Position numbers and translations under genes: made by a program. The notes beneath the pieces were generated by a model that did no database searches, was not told where the DNA came from, and was given only the letters and a program-made list of their open reading frames with translations. A stretch of DNA of 64,000 nt, from NCBI GenBank assembly GCA_964035545.1, contig OZ037768.1, positions 7,679,241 to 7,743,240 on the forward strand, read 5' to 3'. Source of the DNA: Bugula neritina. Taxonomy: Eukaryota; Bryozoa; Gymnolaemata; Cheilostomatida; Bugulidae. The stretch's first letter is position 1. The number at the start of each line of letters is the position of its first letter. Positions 52,001-63,393 of the stretch are shown piece by piece.

Positions 52001-55000
52001 TGGTATGTCAGCCGGTGAATAGATTGCAGTGAATTCTCCGATAGATTATCTTGGTGTGAGAGCTGATGTGGTGCCCCCCACAAGACGTAGATACTAATCT
52101 AAAGTGCCGTAGGCAGTGCTAACAGTTTCTACTAAGAACATAATATGATTTCAAAAGTATTTGAAGCCGTCAGCTGTTGAAATAATGTAAGATTCATTGA
52201 GATTTAGTCGAATGGATGTGATATGTAGCAAGTGACACCATTATAATAACAATATATCTTAGTACCAGTGGCTGGTACTAAGGGCGAATTTTTCATTAAC
52301 ATTTCCATATAATCTGTCTTTCTTGTATTCTAGTGCGATAATATAATCATTTATCAAAATCATGCCATTTACACTTATCAGCAGTGACATGTCTTATACC
52401 CTCATGTAGTCATGAAGGATTTTTTGCTAATAAATGTGTCCTTTACTACTCAGCTGGTCAGACTAACTTTAATTAAGCGCACAAGTAACTGGCACAAGTA
52501 ACTGCTTGCGGTTGCAGTAAGATAATGGTTGTAGAATTTTAACTGCATTAACTAACCATTAATTATTTGTAGTGCAAAGGAGATAGATCAAACTAAAGGA
52601 GGCGTCAAATCTAAAAAGATTACAAAAACCATTCGAACGAATCACAATGGAATGGCACTGACTTCATCTGCCCGCTCAACTTCTATATCACAATCAAATT
52701 TGAAACAAACCAAAAATGACTCCACATCTGATTTACCCACGAGGTCTCCCAACTCAAACTCACATTTTCCGGGTGGGTTCAGCACCTCCCCACCATCTTC
52801 TGCAGTCACCGCTCAGTCCAACACCTACAACAGTTCAGCAACCATGGCAAACTCTCAGACAAACGCAGCTAAGATGTTGGATAAGCTGAAACGGAAGCAG
52901 CAAACCAAGAGGAATACGCAGGCCAAAGAGGCAGCTGTTGCACACAATAAGACGGTGGCTCCAAGCAAATCTGAACGGGAGAAGATGAAGGCCGCCCTAC
53001 TTACTGTCCCTATTAGGTAACAAAGCTAAATTGTACACATAATTTAGTGCTTAGTTATCATAATTCCATTGTGTGCTAAACACCATCAGATGTAAGCCAA
53101 CCTGGTCTATGAGTCTCTATAAGACAGCGTATGCACTGTATTTCGAAATATCTAGGTGACAGACCCTCTGTTTGGTACTAGAAAAGAAATGAACAGTTCC
53201 ATTGGTTGGCAAAGTTATTAATACCTGTACTTAAAGTAATCACTGGGTTAAAAGTTGTAAGCCTGCTGTGATAAGCTGATTATAGAAGGTATTCAATAGT
53301 GTTACTGTATTTCACTGCTACAAATGACTTCATAATAGCAGTTTTTGGTAATGAGTTCAAAAGAAAGCTTACAATGGGGGCTGGTATAATGGTAATAAGC
53401 TTTAGTTTCAGACCCACAATACTCCCTTCAGTTTCCTGCCTAGTAAATAGGGGGGGGGGGAGGGGGGGTCATTGTTACTTGCAATTGAGCCAGCAATGCT
53501 AATTTTTAATTTATTACGGTTTTTAAAACTTCTTTTTATTATTAAATTCTATAATAACTTTAATGTTAGACTCAACACACTTGTTACGTAATCATGCTAC
53601 GGGAAGCTGTGACAGACAGAAGATAATAAGGTTGAGTAGCACCTCAGTAAATGCTGGTGCCAGTTATCCAACTCTTGAGATCTTAGCACTGCTACTTATC
53701 ATCTTAAATGAGCGGAAATGAATTATTAAACAAAGTCTTCCGCAATCTTTGCTCCTTACTGGTTCTGTGCTGTGGATAAATTGTAGCAGATCTAAAAAAA
53801 GTGCTTTGCATCTCCGCAATATTTTCAAGACCTGTCAAATAGTTCACCACACCTTAAACACTAACCCAGCCATGTAGTCTATCACCACCTTAACTATTTG
53901 ACTATAAAATATAGCTTGTTAGCCAAACTTCGTTCTATTATTAGTAGCATAGGTTTAGAATAGGACTACTTCAGGGAGGACTGTAATGTTTGCACCTTGG
54001 TGATTGCAGCGGTTCTGACAGGCGCATGCTGTTTGATTATGGGGTGCTGGGGTTAAGTTGTAGTCTTAATAGGCGCTTGAAAATATTGCAGCACCAAACT
54101 ACATTGTATAACATATGAAAAGCAAGTCTATTATAGTACATGTGTTTATTTAGTATCACTTCCCTGTGTAAAGAATGTAAATAAACTGTTTACACTACTG
54201 TTATGTTGTTTATGGTATGGAAGTTGTTTGAGCTGTTACTTTTAGTTGACTCTTTTAACTAATGAAAATTTCGGGGTAATTATTTGTCCCCTTTTTGATA
54301 GTTAATTTCAGTCTAGGCTTACTAAGTTGACTACCAGTTCCGTACACTTAAAAGATTTTGCTCTAAGAAATTAGTTCTCTAAAACAACATAACTGACTTA
54401 TACTTGCTTGCCAAGTTCCCCTCTCTGAAGTTCGTAGAAATGCTTTGCTCTATGGTAAAGTTAGATTTTGCCAGTAATTTGATTTTTTATGACTGAACTG
54501 GTTAAATTGGAAATATTTTAGACACCTTATACATGCCTGGCCAATCAATCACTTTGCTGTCGTATTTTTCTGCATATGTAACAGCATGAGCTTAGCACTA
54601 TGCAGTATGTAGTGATCAATGCTTCAAACAAAATCAAATGCTAAAATTAAAATAGAAAAAGTAGAGTTTTTTGTTTTCAAAGTTGTAGCAAATCAACAAA
54701 TTGTTGTAGTGATAATTTATGACGCGTGAAATAAGTCTTAAGCTACTGGGAGATGGCTTGAATATGATAAACAGTGTTATTTTATTTCAATATACAATTG
54801 CTTAATTCACATGTACCTATCAAAAGTAAGTTTCCTCCTGATATTTTTGTGGAAGTAGCAAGGTCAAAATATTTGACCAAGTAAAATTTATGCTACAGCT
54901 TCTGCTGTAGATTATTAAATGATCTAATATAGCTGAAAAGAGTTGAAAAATTGCAACACTGATGAGTTGGTGATTCTTGCATGTTTTAGACCGTTTGTAA

Positions 55001-58000
55001 AAATTAATCAACATGTAAAAGTTTATGTATTTAACATGAGCCAGATAAAAGTGAAATCCTATAGTTGCTCTTCAAGTAACATCCTCATTCCTACACAACA
55101 AGGAACAACCAAAGCTTACATACTTTTGTTTGTATCACATTTCTATACATGTACTTCTGTATAGCACTTGCAAGGAATATATGCTATACATAATATCATC
55201 TGTATTACAGAGAGAGAATTGTCCATGCCCTAGCAGCTAAACCCAATGTGTTTGATACTCCCCAACTCTTAGCCAAGTTTAAATCTGAAGGTTTGAACAC
55301 CACCGAGCACTCGAAGGAGATCCACGACACGTTGACATTAGTAGGTCTACCTAACGGAAAGAGGTGCTGGGCTCTTCGTCCTGAATATTTCGGAGAGGTT
55401 GATGTGAACTGGAGTTTTTACTCCGAGACTGATAAGCAGTTAGTGAAGAGGTAGGTTTGTTGGTTACATTTTCCAGTCTTCCACTGCCACTTCTGGGTGG
55501 CCGTTTTTCCCAATCTTATCTGCTTCTAGAGGAAGTTGTTGAGTGTGTAATGGACATACCAGTTACTTTCCAAGCTTCATGCAAATGGATTTTTCATTCG
55601 ATGTTTGGGCAGTTGCATTGAATGAGACCACAACCATAGGTTCATGCAAACCACAGCCACAAATTCATCCATTCCCAAATGTGAGGCATAGAAACAGTGA
55701 CTGTGGGGCATAGAAACGTAGTGACGGACTGTGGGGATTGTGAATATTATGCCGTTTCATATTGCTTGGTCTGGCACATGTGCACTTTCTCAGTTTGACT
55801 GCAGCCAGTTAAAGTGGTGTCAACAGGTTAAAGTTATATCTCAATCTGCTCTGAGCCAGTCTACCTGCTCAGCTCAACTTGGCTCAGTCTCAGACTATTC
55901 GATCCATCCACTGAAACGCACCAGATCTGTCTGGGCTCGGCAACTCTTACAGACTTGCACTAAAGAGAAAGTAGACTGCTTGTGAAAACTTACATAGGGT
56001 GACAAAATAGCCCATTATTACTTACTAGTGTTAATTTCTACTAGTGTTATCAATGTTTGTATTGAATAATCAAAATAATCATTCTCTTTCATACTATTGT
56101 AACATAATTATAAACAAGTACAATATTAAGATAGGCTGTTAGAGTTTGCTTTTAAAATTTAAAATTTCTTTTAAAAGTCCCTAGAGTTGTTAAGAAGACT
56201 GCCTCTAACCAAGTTGGCAACTTGGTTCTGAGGAATTCTACTTGTATGAGCAAGTATGGCCGACATCACTAGTGGTCCTACTGGGAGTCAAACCAGTTAA
56301 TTAGCAACTACTAGGTGGTCTAACCACCCGCTACTCCCTGATTACGACAAACTTTGAAAGCACCAGAAAATTCTTAGTTTTACATTAATAAGTAGTCAAT
56401 TTAGTTTTAGAAAGAACTTATTTCATCCCCTAGTTGACTTTAACATAAGCTATTGTAAGCTGATGTATACTGAATACAGAGTGAAACTTTGCACCACTTG
56501 TTTGCTGTCTAATAAATCCTGTCAGTGAAATCATGTAGGCCTGTGCATGTAGTGTTACTTTCCATCTTTCACTTCACACTTTCTTGTCACAGCCTAATGT
56601 TTGTTGTTAGGAATATGTCGTTATCCCTTTTCCAAGTGTGAATTTTATATCAAGTTGTAAAGCATCAGCATTATTGTGTGAAAAATCTATCATGGAATGA
56701 CACTTTGACAAAGCCATCTGTTTCCGAAACTGAAACGGAATTACCTTATTTTAAACTGGCCTGACTTCCTATTCCTTACTTTCATGGACAAACTAGATAT
56801 AGTCTGTAACTTTCTCACTGCTAAACTGGTTGTTGCTGTACAGATGTCCTTTTACACCGGCATAAAGTTGTGCAACAGTTTAGATGGCTGTTTACCTGGC
56901 ACGTTGCTGTTACATCACCACATGCTACATGACAAGCTAGATTGCAGTTTGATAAACAAGCTTCCAGTTGTAGTATAGCTTGTATATAACAATATTTAAT
57001 TGACAAAATCACCTAATCTATTGAAGTTAAGGACCATTTGTTCACGTGAATTTCTCACATCCTCTATTATAGTATGTTTGGTAATATTTGATGCTTATTA
57101 TATTCTGTTACGTTGCACTATTGTAGGAACCTGAATCGTCCAATCAGCAGCAGTGTTGCTAGTAGTATAGCTGGAACAGCCACAAGTTCCAGTGGTGTAA
57201 GACCTGTTGTAGCCGTCCACCCCACCTCCGATACTTCAAAGAGGGTGAGCTGTTTTTCTCTGCTGTAATACAATGAATACGTCACACTGACTGCGTTGGC
57301 ATCTAAGAGTCTATTTTGTCTAGACAAGTTTGTTTTGGGTAGACTAAGAGCTCATTCACCTTACAGCCATTAGCATCTCTCAAGGTCACAAGGTCACGAT
57401 CTGCTCCAACTTGTCCCAGCTTAAGCTCCGTTAGCTGCACTGAATGTGAAATCCTTTTTAATTGGTTAATATTTTACACTCTTGTCAACTTCTAATGCTC
57501 ATCAGCATACTGCGGTTCTCTTGTCTGGTAAAGAGCTCTTAAATTGAGCATTCTTTGGCCCAAACTACCCGTAAGGCCTCAGGTATGGACTGTAACACCA
57601 GTAGTTCTATGGTATGGGTCTATAGGAAGTATATTATATACACAGTGTACAATAGCCTACATGTATATTCATATATGATTCACATATCTCTACTCCACAG
57701 CTTGGAGACAGTACATGGTCACGTTCACTACAAGTAGCTTGTAGCACTTAGCACCTTGTGTTCAGTTTGTGAACCTTGTACTCTGTCACATATTTCACAA
57801 TACTAGGCTGGCTAAGCTGTATATAGGTATAGTATACTGGGCACCTGCGTCAAAGGGTCAAAGGTCGTGACAACAGCTACGCCTGTAGTGACGTCACTCA
57901 GTTGCGTCTAGTTGTGGATTTTGTCTATAGCATTCTAGGAATTGTTAAACAAAACATATGCCAAGCTACCATGTTCAGAGTTGAAGGATATAATATTATG

Positions 58001-61000
58001 AGAATAGAGTGACACGAATACTAACTTTCATCTTCTCTACTTGCATGTAGAAAAAATTGCTTGTTTTTTCAGTTTCTGGCCATTTCTTAGAGATAAGTCA
58101 AATTATATAATAAAGGCTATTACTTTTTTGCTTATGGTGATTCTAAATAGGCAAATGATGAACCAGATAAGTTGAAATCCAATCAATTGTAGCGCAAGAT
58201 CTATAGACGTTACTATGGCATCCTATAGTCTATAGAGTATACAGTATAGATTATAGAGGGGGGAGGGGCTTTTGCTTAGTCAAATTTTATTGCCTTCTTA
58301 AGAGTCAAAAACTCTGTACAGCGTAATAAGAAAAATTAAAAGCAATTTTAGGTTTTAATAGTCAATTGCCGTGTTTAAAATTCTTGACAATAAATCAAAT
58401 TAGTAATTTCTCAAGTGTTTATATAATCGTGGTATTTAGAATGGTTTTATAATATATCTGAAGCGCAGCTGCTGGTCAAATAAGAAGTAGTATTTTATAA
58501 CCAATAGCCTACCAGTTACTCTGCAAGCTGTGCTCACTTTCACCTGTCATACTGCGATAGTAATTCCTTAAAGCCCATAGCAATCAGCAAGTAATTTAGC
58601 CAGCCTTGATTTATGTCATACCTTCCCAGGGACATATTCCCCTGATAATTTGCCCATTTAAATCAGTTATGACGCCAAAGGAGACTAATTAAGTTTTACT
58701 AAAAAGCTTTTCAATATAGGGAAGAATGAAAAATGTAGCTGCGATTCCAAGTAAGCTATTTCGATTTCGAAAATAGCCTTTCCCCTCCTAAAAGGAATAT
58801 TTCTTGGGGATTTTTTTTAAATGACCTGGTCTCAATGATACTTCCGTTTGGTGTACACCCTGAAGGAGATACCCTCTATCTGCTGTTGGCCAGTGTCCAC
58901 CTTGACACTGACTTAGTTGCATCATATCGCCATGCTGACTTTATCTCACCTGTTAACATCTGAGACTGCTGCTTATTAGCAGTTCTGCGTGTGGATAAAG
59001 TAACTAGTTGCAATGGCAGATTGTGAATGTTTTAGATTAGAATATAAATTAGTTCACAATATTCAAGTGAAAAGGTGTTAGTTGACAGCAGTGAGTTCAT
59101 ACTGGGATTCCATTATAAGTTGAATTATACACGCAATCATATATGTCATGCAGAGTAGTCTGTCTGAAATAGACATCTTAGGACTTAGATAGTACAGCTG
59201 AGAGAACCCTGATATGGGAATAGGCATGAAGATTCTGCTGAAAATGAAATGCATACAAACCAAAGATCTTCCTTATTGTCTAATTTCTTTCAATCAATAT
59301 TCACTGCAAAAATATATAATTGTCTAGTATTGTTTTATTTCTACTTGTTCAAAGTGGAAATTTCTAGTCACTGAAATTCTTGAAAGTTCAAATGGTTTGA
59401 GGGCACCAGAGTCATTGGCTTAATATTTTCTACAGGTGTGGATCATTAATACTTGTGTCATTTTATCGCATCACTGCATGCTTTTGCAAACATAGTTTCG
59501 TAGGATTTGATGAAAAGCCTGTCTGTAATTTCTTGGAATTGTATCTCTGTATCATAGATAAGCTGGCTTGTATATAGGAGTTGTCTTCTTACTATTTACT
59601 GCTCCTTTATAACTGAAATATTAGTTGGAATGCAGTGTAAAGCGTACAGTCCTAGTGCGGTTATTCTGTCTAGTTGTCACCAAACTAAAACCTATGGGTT
59701 TTTGACCGTTTATTAGCAGATACAGATTCTACTGTTTGTCTCCTGCAACATATGGTGTGCTCATCACCCTTAGTATGATAGTATGACATTATATAGCAAG
59801 TGCCTGTACCCCTGCCATTTGTATGCAATATGACCTTGTATAGCAGGCACTTTTATAGCCTGACACTTTCATACAATGTTACCTTATGTACCAAGCACCT
59901 GTACACTCTGCCACCTCTAGGCAGTATGGTCTTGTATAGCAGGTACCTGTACACCCTGCCACCTTTATCACATTGTATTTTTATTTAATTGTAGAAAACA
60001 TCTGATGACAGAGATCCAGACTTGCCTCTGTTAAAGAGGGATAGACTAGATCCAGGTGAGAATTCTGCACATGGTGCCCTGCAGCTTGTTTGTGGTGACA
60101 TTGAGGGACCCCCTCCACCCCTTTGTACTGTGGCTCAAGTAGTCCTTAGTGGAGTCCTTGAGAGCAATTATGTTAATGGACCAGGTTGCTCAATTTAAGT
60201 TTGCTCAAAGTACTACTGTTCTTTAGCCCTTCAGCGACAATGTAATTTGTGTAGGCTGGCAACTTGGTGATACATTTCAACCAATTGCTAACAGAGTTTC
60301 TATTCCCTGCCATCTCTAGGGAAAGTTGGTTTGTCTTAGGATTCAGATTAAGCTAAAGTACCAGCAGAACTTGCGGTTTTAACTGTTCAACCTATTTACA
60401 CATTACCGTTGCATTTTTATTATAATTATATAATTGTTTAGTTTATGCAAAATTATTTTTGCATCTCTTTTATGGCGGGTGTTATTATAGCGAATTAGTA
60501 GTTGGTTTGAGAAACTTGTATAATTTCTATAAATTAAGACCTTCCCAGTTCTTCACCCCATTCTGCCCATAGCAATTTATATAGTCCACAAAGTGCAGTA
60601 TAATTACTATAGTACTGTCACCTTAATCAGCTTCATAGCCGGTCCAGTATAATTTATAGCTGCATTATTTTTCATAACTGTAAGTGAATTGGCTGCAAAC
60701 ACCCAGTAGCTTCAGTTGCTGGTATTACCATGTCACAGGCTGGTATTACCATGCCACAGGCATGGGCACTACATGCAATATGTTTGTCTGCCTTTTCACA
60801 ACTACCAGACGCCAGATGTTAAATCCCAGATATTCAACATGATTTCTTCCGGATCTTTACGGTACAACAAATCCTGAATGATTCATGATGAAAATATTGA
60901 GTTGTCTCCTCTTGCTTGCTTACGTGATGCCTTTCATGTGAACCTTTTGCCAACCAAATATTTAACTTGATGTAGATTTAGCTACCTGTAGATGGTATCA

Positions 61001-63393
61001 GTTTTATTCTATCTTTTGCAGATTCAGTGAATGAAGATTTTATGGAGTAAGTATTATTTATGATGATAACAATCTTGGAGTGATATATTTCTGTGTGGTT
61101 TAGTTGCATAAAACTACACATTGTAGATCCAACTAGTGAAAGCCTTCATCAGCTTGATTTCTCATACGAGCTATAGTGGGTGGTACCCTTTTACTTATTA
61201 GCTAGCTGGGAATACCAACACCCAATACTAATTAAGACATGCATAGAAATTTCAGTCTTAAAACAATTTTAATTCTATTGTTCTAATGTTGCATTAATTT
61301 TTATAATTATGCGGTGCAAGACTTCAGAGTTACCATAGAAATTAATTTGTTCTCTAAAAGCTTAATGTTTTCAGGATAGAGGAACTCGGATGATCATTAA
61401 AATACGATTTAAGAATAATTGACATTCAGCAATTTAATTGACTGCACATAATATCTACCTGAAATGCTGGCAACTTTTTGCAACTAATAAAAGTACACCA
61501 CTTGGCAACTAGTTTGTCGTTTGTTCCACAAAAATGTGTGATGATAAATCAGTCGAAATAGATATTTGCACAATTTCACATCATAGGAGTAAAGTCTTGA
61601 AAGTTTTGTAGTTTAATCGTGGTAGTTGTAAAAATAATGTGACTTTACTCAGCTTTTTTCAAGTTTAGAGACAACTTTTGTCTGTTGGAGAAATGTACAC
61701 TGACCTTGTTCTCTTAGCATTCGTAGCGACTGTGGTGAAGCAAGTAGCTAATAGGCTGAGTAATTGCAGGCAATTAGACACCTATTTCATCACTTCTTGC
61801 AAGCTAGCTGCTTGCACTTGTTTTTGAAGAACAAATATTTCTAGTGCTAAAAGCAAATGGCTTTCTTTACATCCTTGACGTGTTATTGTAAATCATAGTC
61901 TAAAATCTAAATGTTAGTAAAGAAATAAGGAGAAAAGAGTTTTTGCAATGGATTGACGTCATTTCATGTAGCTACTACGTGCAGTCTACAAATGACTTGA
62001 ATTAAATGTTAATTTTGTTTTTATTTTTGAAGTGTAGCAACTGTTTTAAACATTTCATGAATATGAGAGCTCAATGTGCAATAATAAGATTATCAAATGC
62101 TGGTATACGAGTCTCTCTTTTACCAACAAATCATCTGCAACTTAATGAAACACCAGTTTGAGTAGATGTAAAATGAGACAGAAAATAGACAGAAAAGTTG
62201 AGTGGAAGTGCTTTTTGGGTTGTTGTGCTATATACTATATGCTATGTACTATATGCTATACACTATATGCCATGTGCTATGTACTATATACTATGTGCTA
62301 CATGCCATGTACTATATGCTATACACTATGTGCTATATGTTATATGCCATGTACTATAATATACTATGTGCTATATCCTATATGCTATGTGCTATATCCT
62401 ATATACTATAATATATATCCTATATACTATATATAAATTTCAGGAAGTATCCAGATATTAGTTCCTATGATCAGAGAAATAGTTTCAAGAACGACTTTAA
62501 TGATGACTATCCAGAATATATAACATTATTTGAACACTTTAAGAAAAAATATAACGATAAATTTCAACGCTTGGCTGACAGACTGCGTGCCTCTGCACCA
62601 GGTTCAGACGAATACAAGGTAAGTGTATACGAAGTATAGCTTACTTATTTTCTCTGTTAACTTACTGGTGCCCTTTTGGAAGATTCCTAGCTAGTTGTAC
62701 AAGAGAGTTGGTGGTTTTATGGATGGTAGTGGGAAGTAGGACAACTCCTAATATATCTTATATATATCTCTAATGAGGGATTACACACAACATCTTTAGG
62801 CATATTTTAACTAGTGTTTATGATAACACTACTCCAACTAACCATGTGTTGCACCAGAGCTTCCTTTTCTCATAAAAGTAGTATATTCGGTAGATTCAAC
62901 TGGTTAACATGATATTTTGATGAGCACATTTATTCTACTTTCAATCCTGTATTTTTTATGCATGTCAGTACATAGTATGACTGATAATTGTATTAATATA
63001 TAACTAAGTTTGGCACTATTCTTTTAATATTGCAATAACTATTTATTAAAGGGTTGCAAACAAATTAGAGTACGTAAGTTAAACAGTAGCTGCACTGCTA
63101 TTTATACTAATCTAATTGCATATTAGTTGTATTCAGTTGTTTTAGTTATATTAATTTATATTAGTCGTAACACCTTAATTCATAAATTAAATGTTGTGCC
63201 ATGACTGATCCATCAAAAACTATTTTAGAAAATAGAGGAAAAAATTCGAAAGAAACACGCAGAAATAACATTCTCCCATGAATATCGCTCTAAAAAACTT
63301 AGACTGGACTATCTACAACAAAAGCTACATCACATAAAGAAAAAAGTTCAAGAATATGATAGGACTGTTTGGGGCAATGAGGGCATACATTGA
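49043..63393 (+). CDS. ELL: RNA polymerase II elongation factor ELL
   Basis: Eleven exons: 49043-49177, 50759-50806, 50906-51015, 51886-52002, 52573-53016, 55211-55450, 57127-57244, 59995-60055, 61022-61046, 62444-62618, 63229-63393 (TGA), giving 545 residues (human ELL has 621). The N-terminal elongation domain (about 1-365) starts MMALKEGCQYGLLS and includes NLSCAHVKLTDAAAK, YDCIKQARNGKLEM, RERIVHALAAKPNVFDTPQL and NWSFYSETDKQLVKR. A Ser/Thr/Asn-rich linker lies in exon 5. The C-terminal occludin/ELL domain (about 433-540) reads SSYDQRNSFKNDFNDDYPEY, SAPGSDEYKKIEEKIRKKH and LRLDYLQQKLHHIKKKVQEY. ELL suppresses Pol II pausing as part of super and little elongation complexes; the occludin-type domain serves protein docking. 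ATG 49043 and 49046 are adjacent, and either may start translation. Exon 9 is a 25-nt microexon. No AATAAA is seen before the window ends. Confidence 0.95.
49445..49722. repeat. Low-complexity TTACTATTAG repeat in ELL intron 1
   Basis: A degenerate tract of TTACT, TTAGT and ACTATTAGT units begins about 270 bases after ELL exon 1. Open frames through it encode only Leu/Ile/Thr/Val/Ser-rich repeats on both strands and are not genes. Confidence 0.85.
53017..55210 (+). other. ELL intron 5 (2.2 kb)
   Basis: It contains a poly-G run at about 53451-53467 and otherwise unique AT-rich sequence. Small open frames here have no recognisable similarity. Confidence 0.6.
55451..57126 (+). other. ELL intron 6 (1.7 kb)
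   Basis: The intron separates QLVKR from NLNRP. It contains the minus-strand tRNA-like SINE candidate at about 56160-56340. No exon is recognised, and the 84-codon frame at 55731-55985 lacks family motifs. Confidence 0.6.
56160..56340 (-). repeat. tRNA-derived SINE remnant (candidate), minus strand
   Basis: Read on the minus strand, the head contains an A-box-like TAGCGGGTGGTTAGACCACC (56333-56314). About 20 bases on is a strong B-box-like GGTTTGACTCCC (56294-56283), close to the tRNA consensus GGTTCGANTCC. This suggests a tRNA-derived SINE or tRNA pseudogene. The 3' limit near 56160 is a guess based on an A/T-rich tail. Confidence 0.55.
57383..57396. promoter_or_regulatory. DR2 nuclear-receptor-like element (AGGTCA-CA-AGGTCA)
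   Basis: Two perfect AGGTCA half-sites are separated by two bases. The first is preceded by TCA, which also fits the extended TCAAGGTCA monomer site used by ERR/SF-1-type receptors. It lies 139 bases into ELL intron 7. The match to consensus is seen; use in vivo is unknown. Confidence 0.4.
57855..57896. promoter_or_regulatory. DR1-like receptor site plus CRE octamer
   Basis: GGGTCA-A-AGGTCG at 57855-57867 is a one-mismatch DR1 of the RXR/HNF4 type. TGACGTCA at 57889-57896 is a perfect palindromic CRE/ATF site 21 bases downstream. The combination in one 42-bp span is suggestive of an enhancer core, but this is inference. Confidence 0.4.
59782..59973. repeat. 48-bp minisatellite, four degenerate copies
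   Basis: Copies begin near 59782, 59829, 59877 and 59925, each resembling TATGACCTTGTATAGCAGG followed by a CCTGTACACCCTGCCA-like half. The block ends about 21 bases before ELL exon 8, so the last copy runs into the branch-point/polypyrimidine zone. Confidence 0.85.
60056..61021 (+). other. ELL intron 8 (1.0 kb)
   Basis: Unique AT-rich sequence apart from a short direct repeat, GGCTGGTATTACCATG-like, near 60717-60758. No exon is recognised. Confidence 0.6.
61022..61046 (+). other. ELL: ELL 25-nt microexon (exon 9)
   Basis: The acceptor is CTTTTGCAG and the donor is GTAAGT. The 25 bases join exon 8 (phase 1) to exon 10 (phase 2), encoding D-SVNEDFM-E. Skipping it would break the frame before the occludin domain, so inclusion looks obligatory. 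Confidence 0.85.
62228..62432. repeat. Degenerate CTATATGCTATGTA repeat ending at an ELL splice acceptor
   Basis: Many 7- to 8-mer units (CTATATA, CTATATG, CTATGTG, CATGTAC) run without break until about 11 bases before the exon 10 junction at 62444. Open frames through it encode Tyr/Cys/Met-rich repeats and are not genes. Confidence 0.88.

Larger units (their letters stand above)
57245..59994 (+). other. ELL intron 7 (2.7 kb) with clustered transcription-factor-like sites
   Basis: It starts with donor GTGAGC and ends with TTGTAG. It contains a perfect DR2 of AGGTCA, a DR1-like pair, a CRE octamer (all listed separately) and a 48-bp minisatellite at its 3' end. No additional exon is recognised. 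Confidence 0.65.

Noticed and set aside
58190-58270. CTATAG-rich patch followed by poly-G
   Set aside because: It is short and irregular with no clear unit or paired structure, and is probably simple low-complexity intron sequence.
62158-62436. 92-codon Tyr/Cys/Met-rich frame
   Set aside because: It is a translation of a degenerate short repeat just before an ELL acceptor, with no homology.
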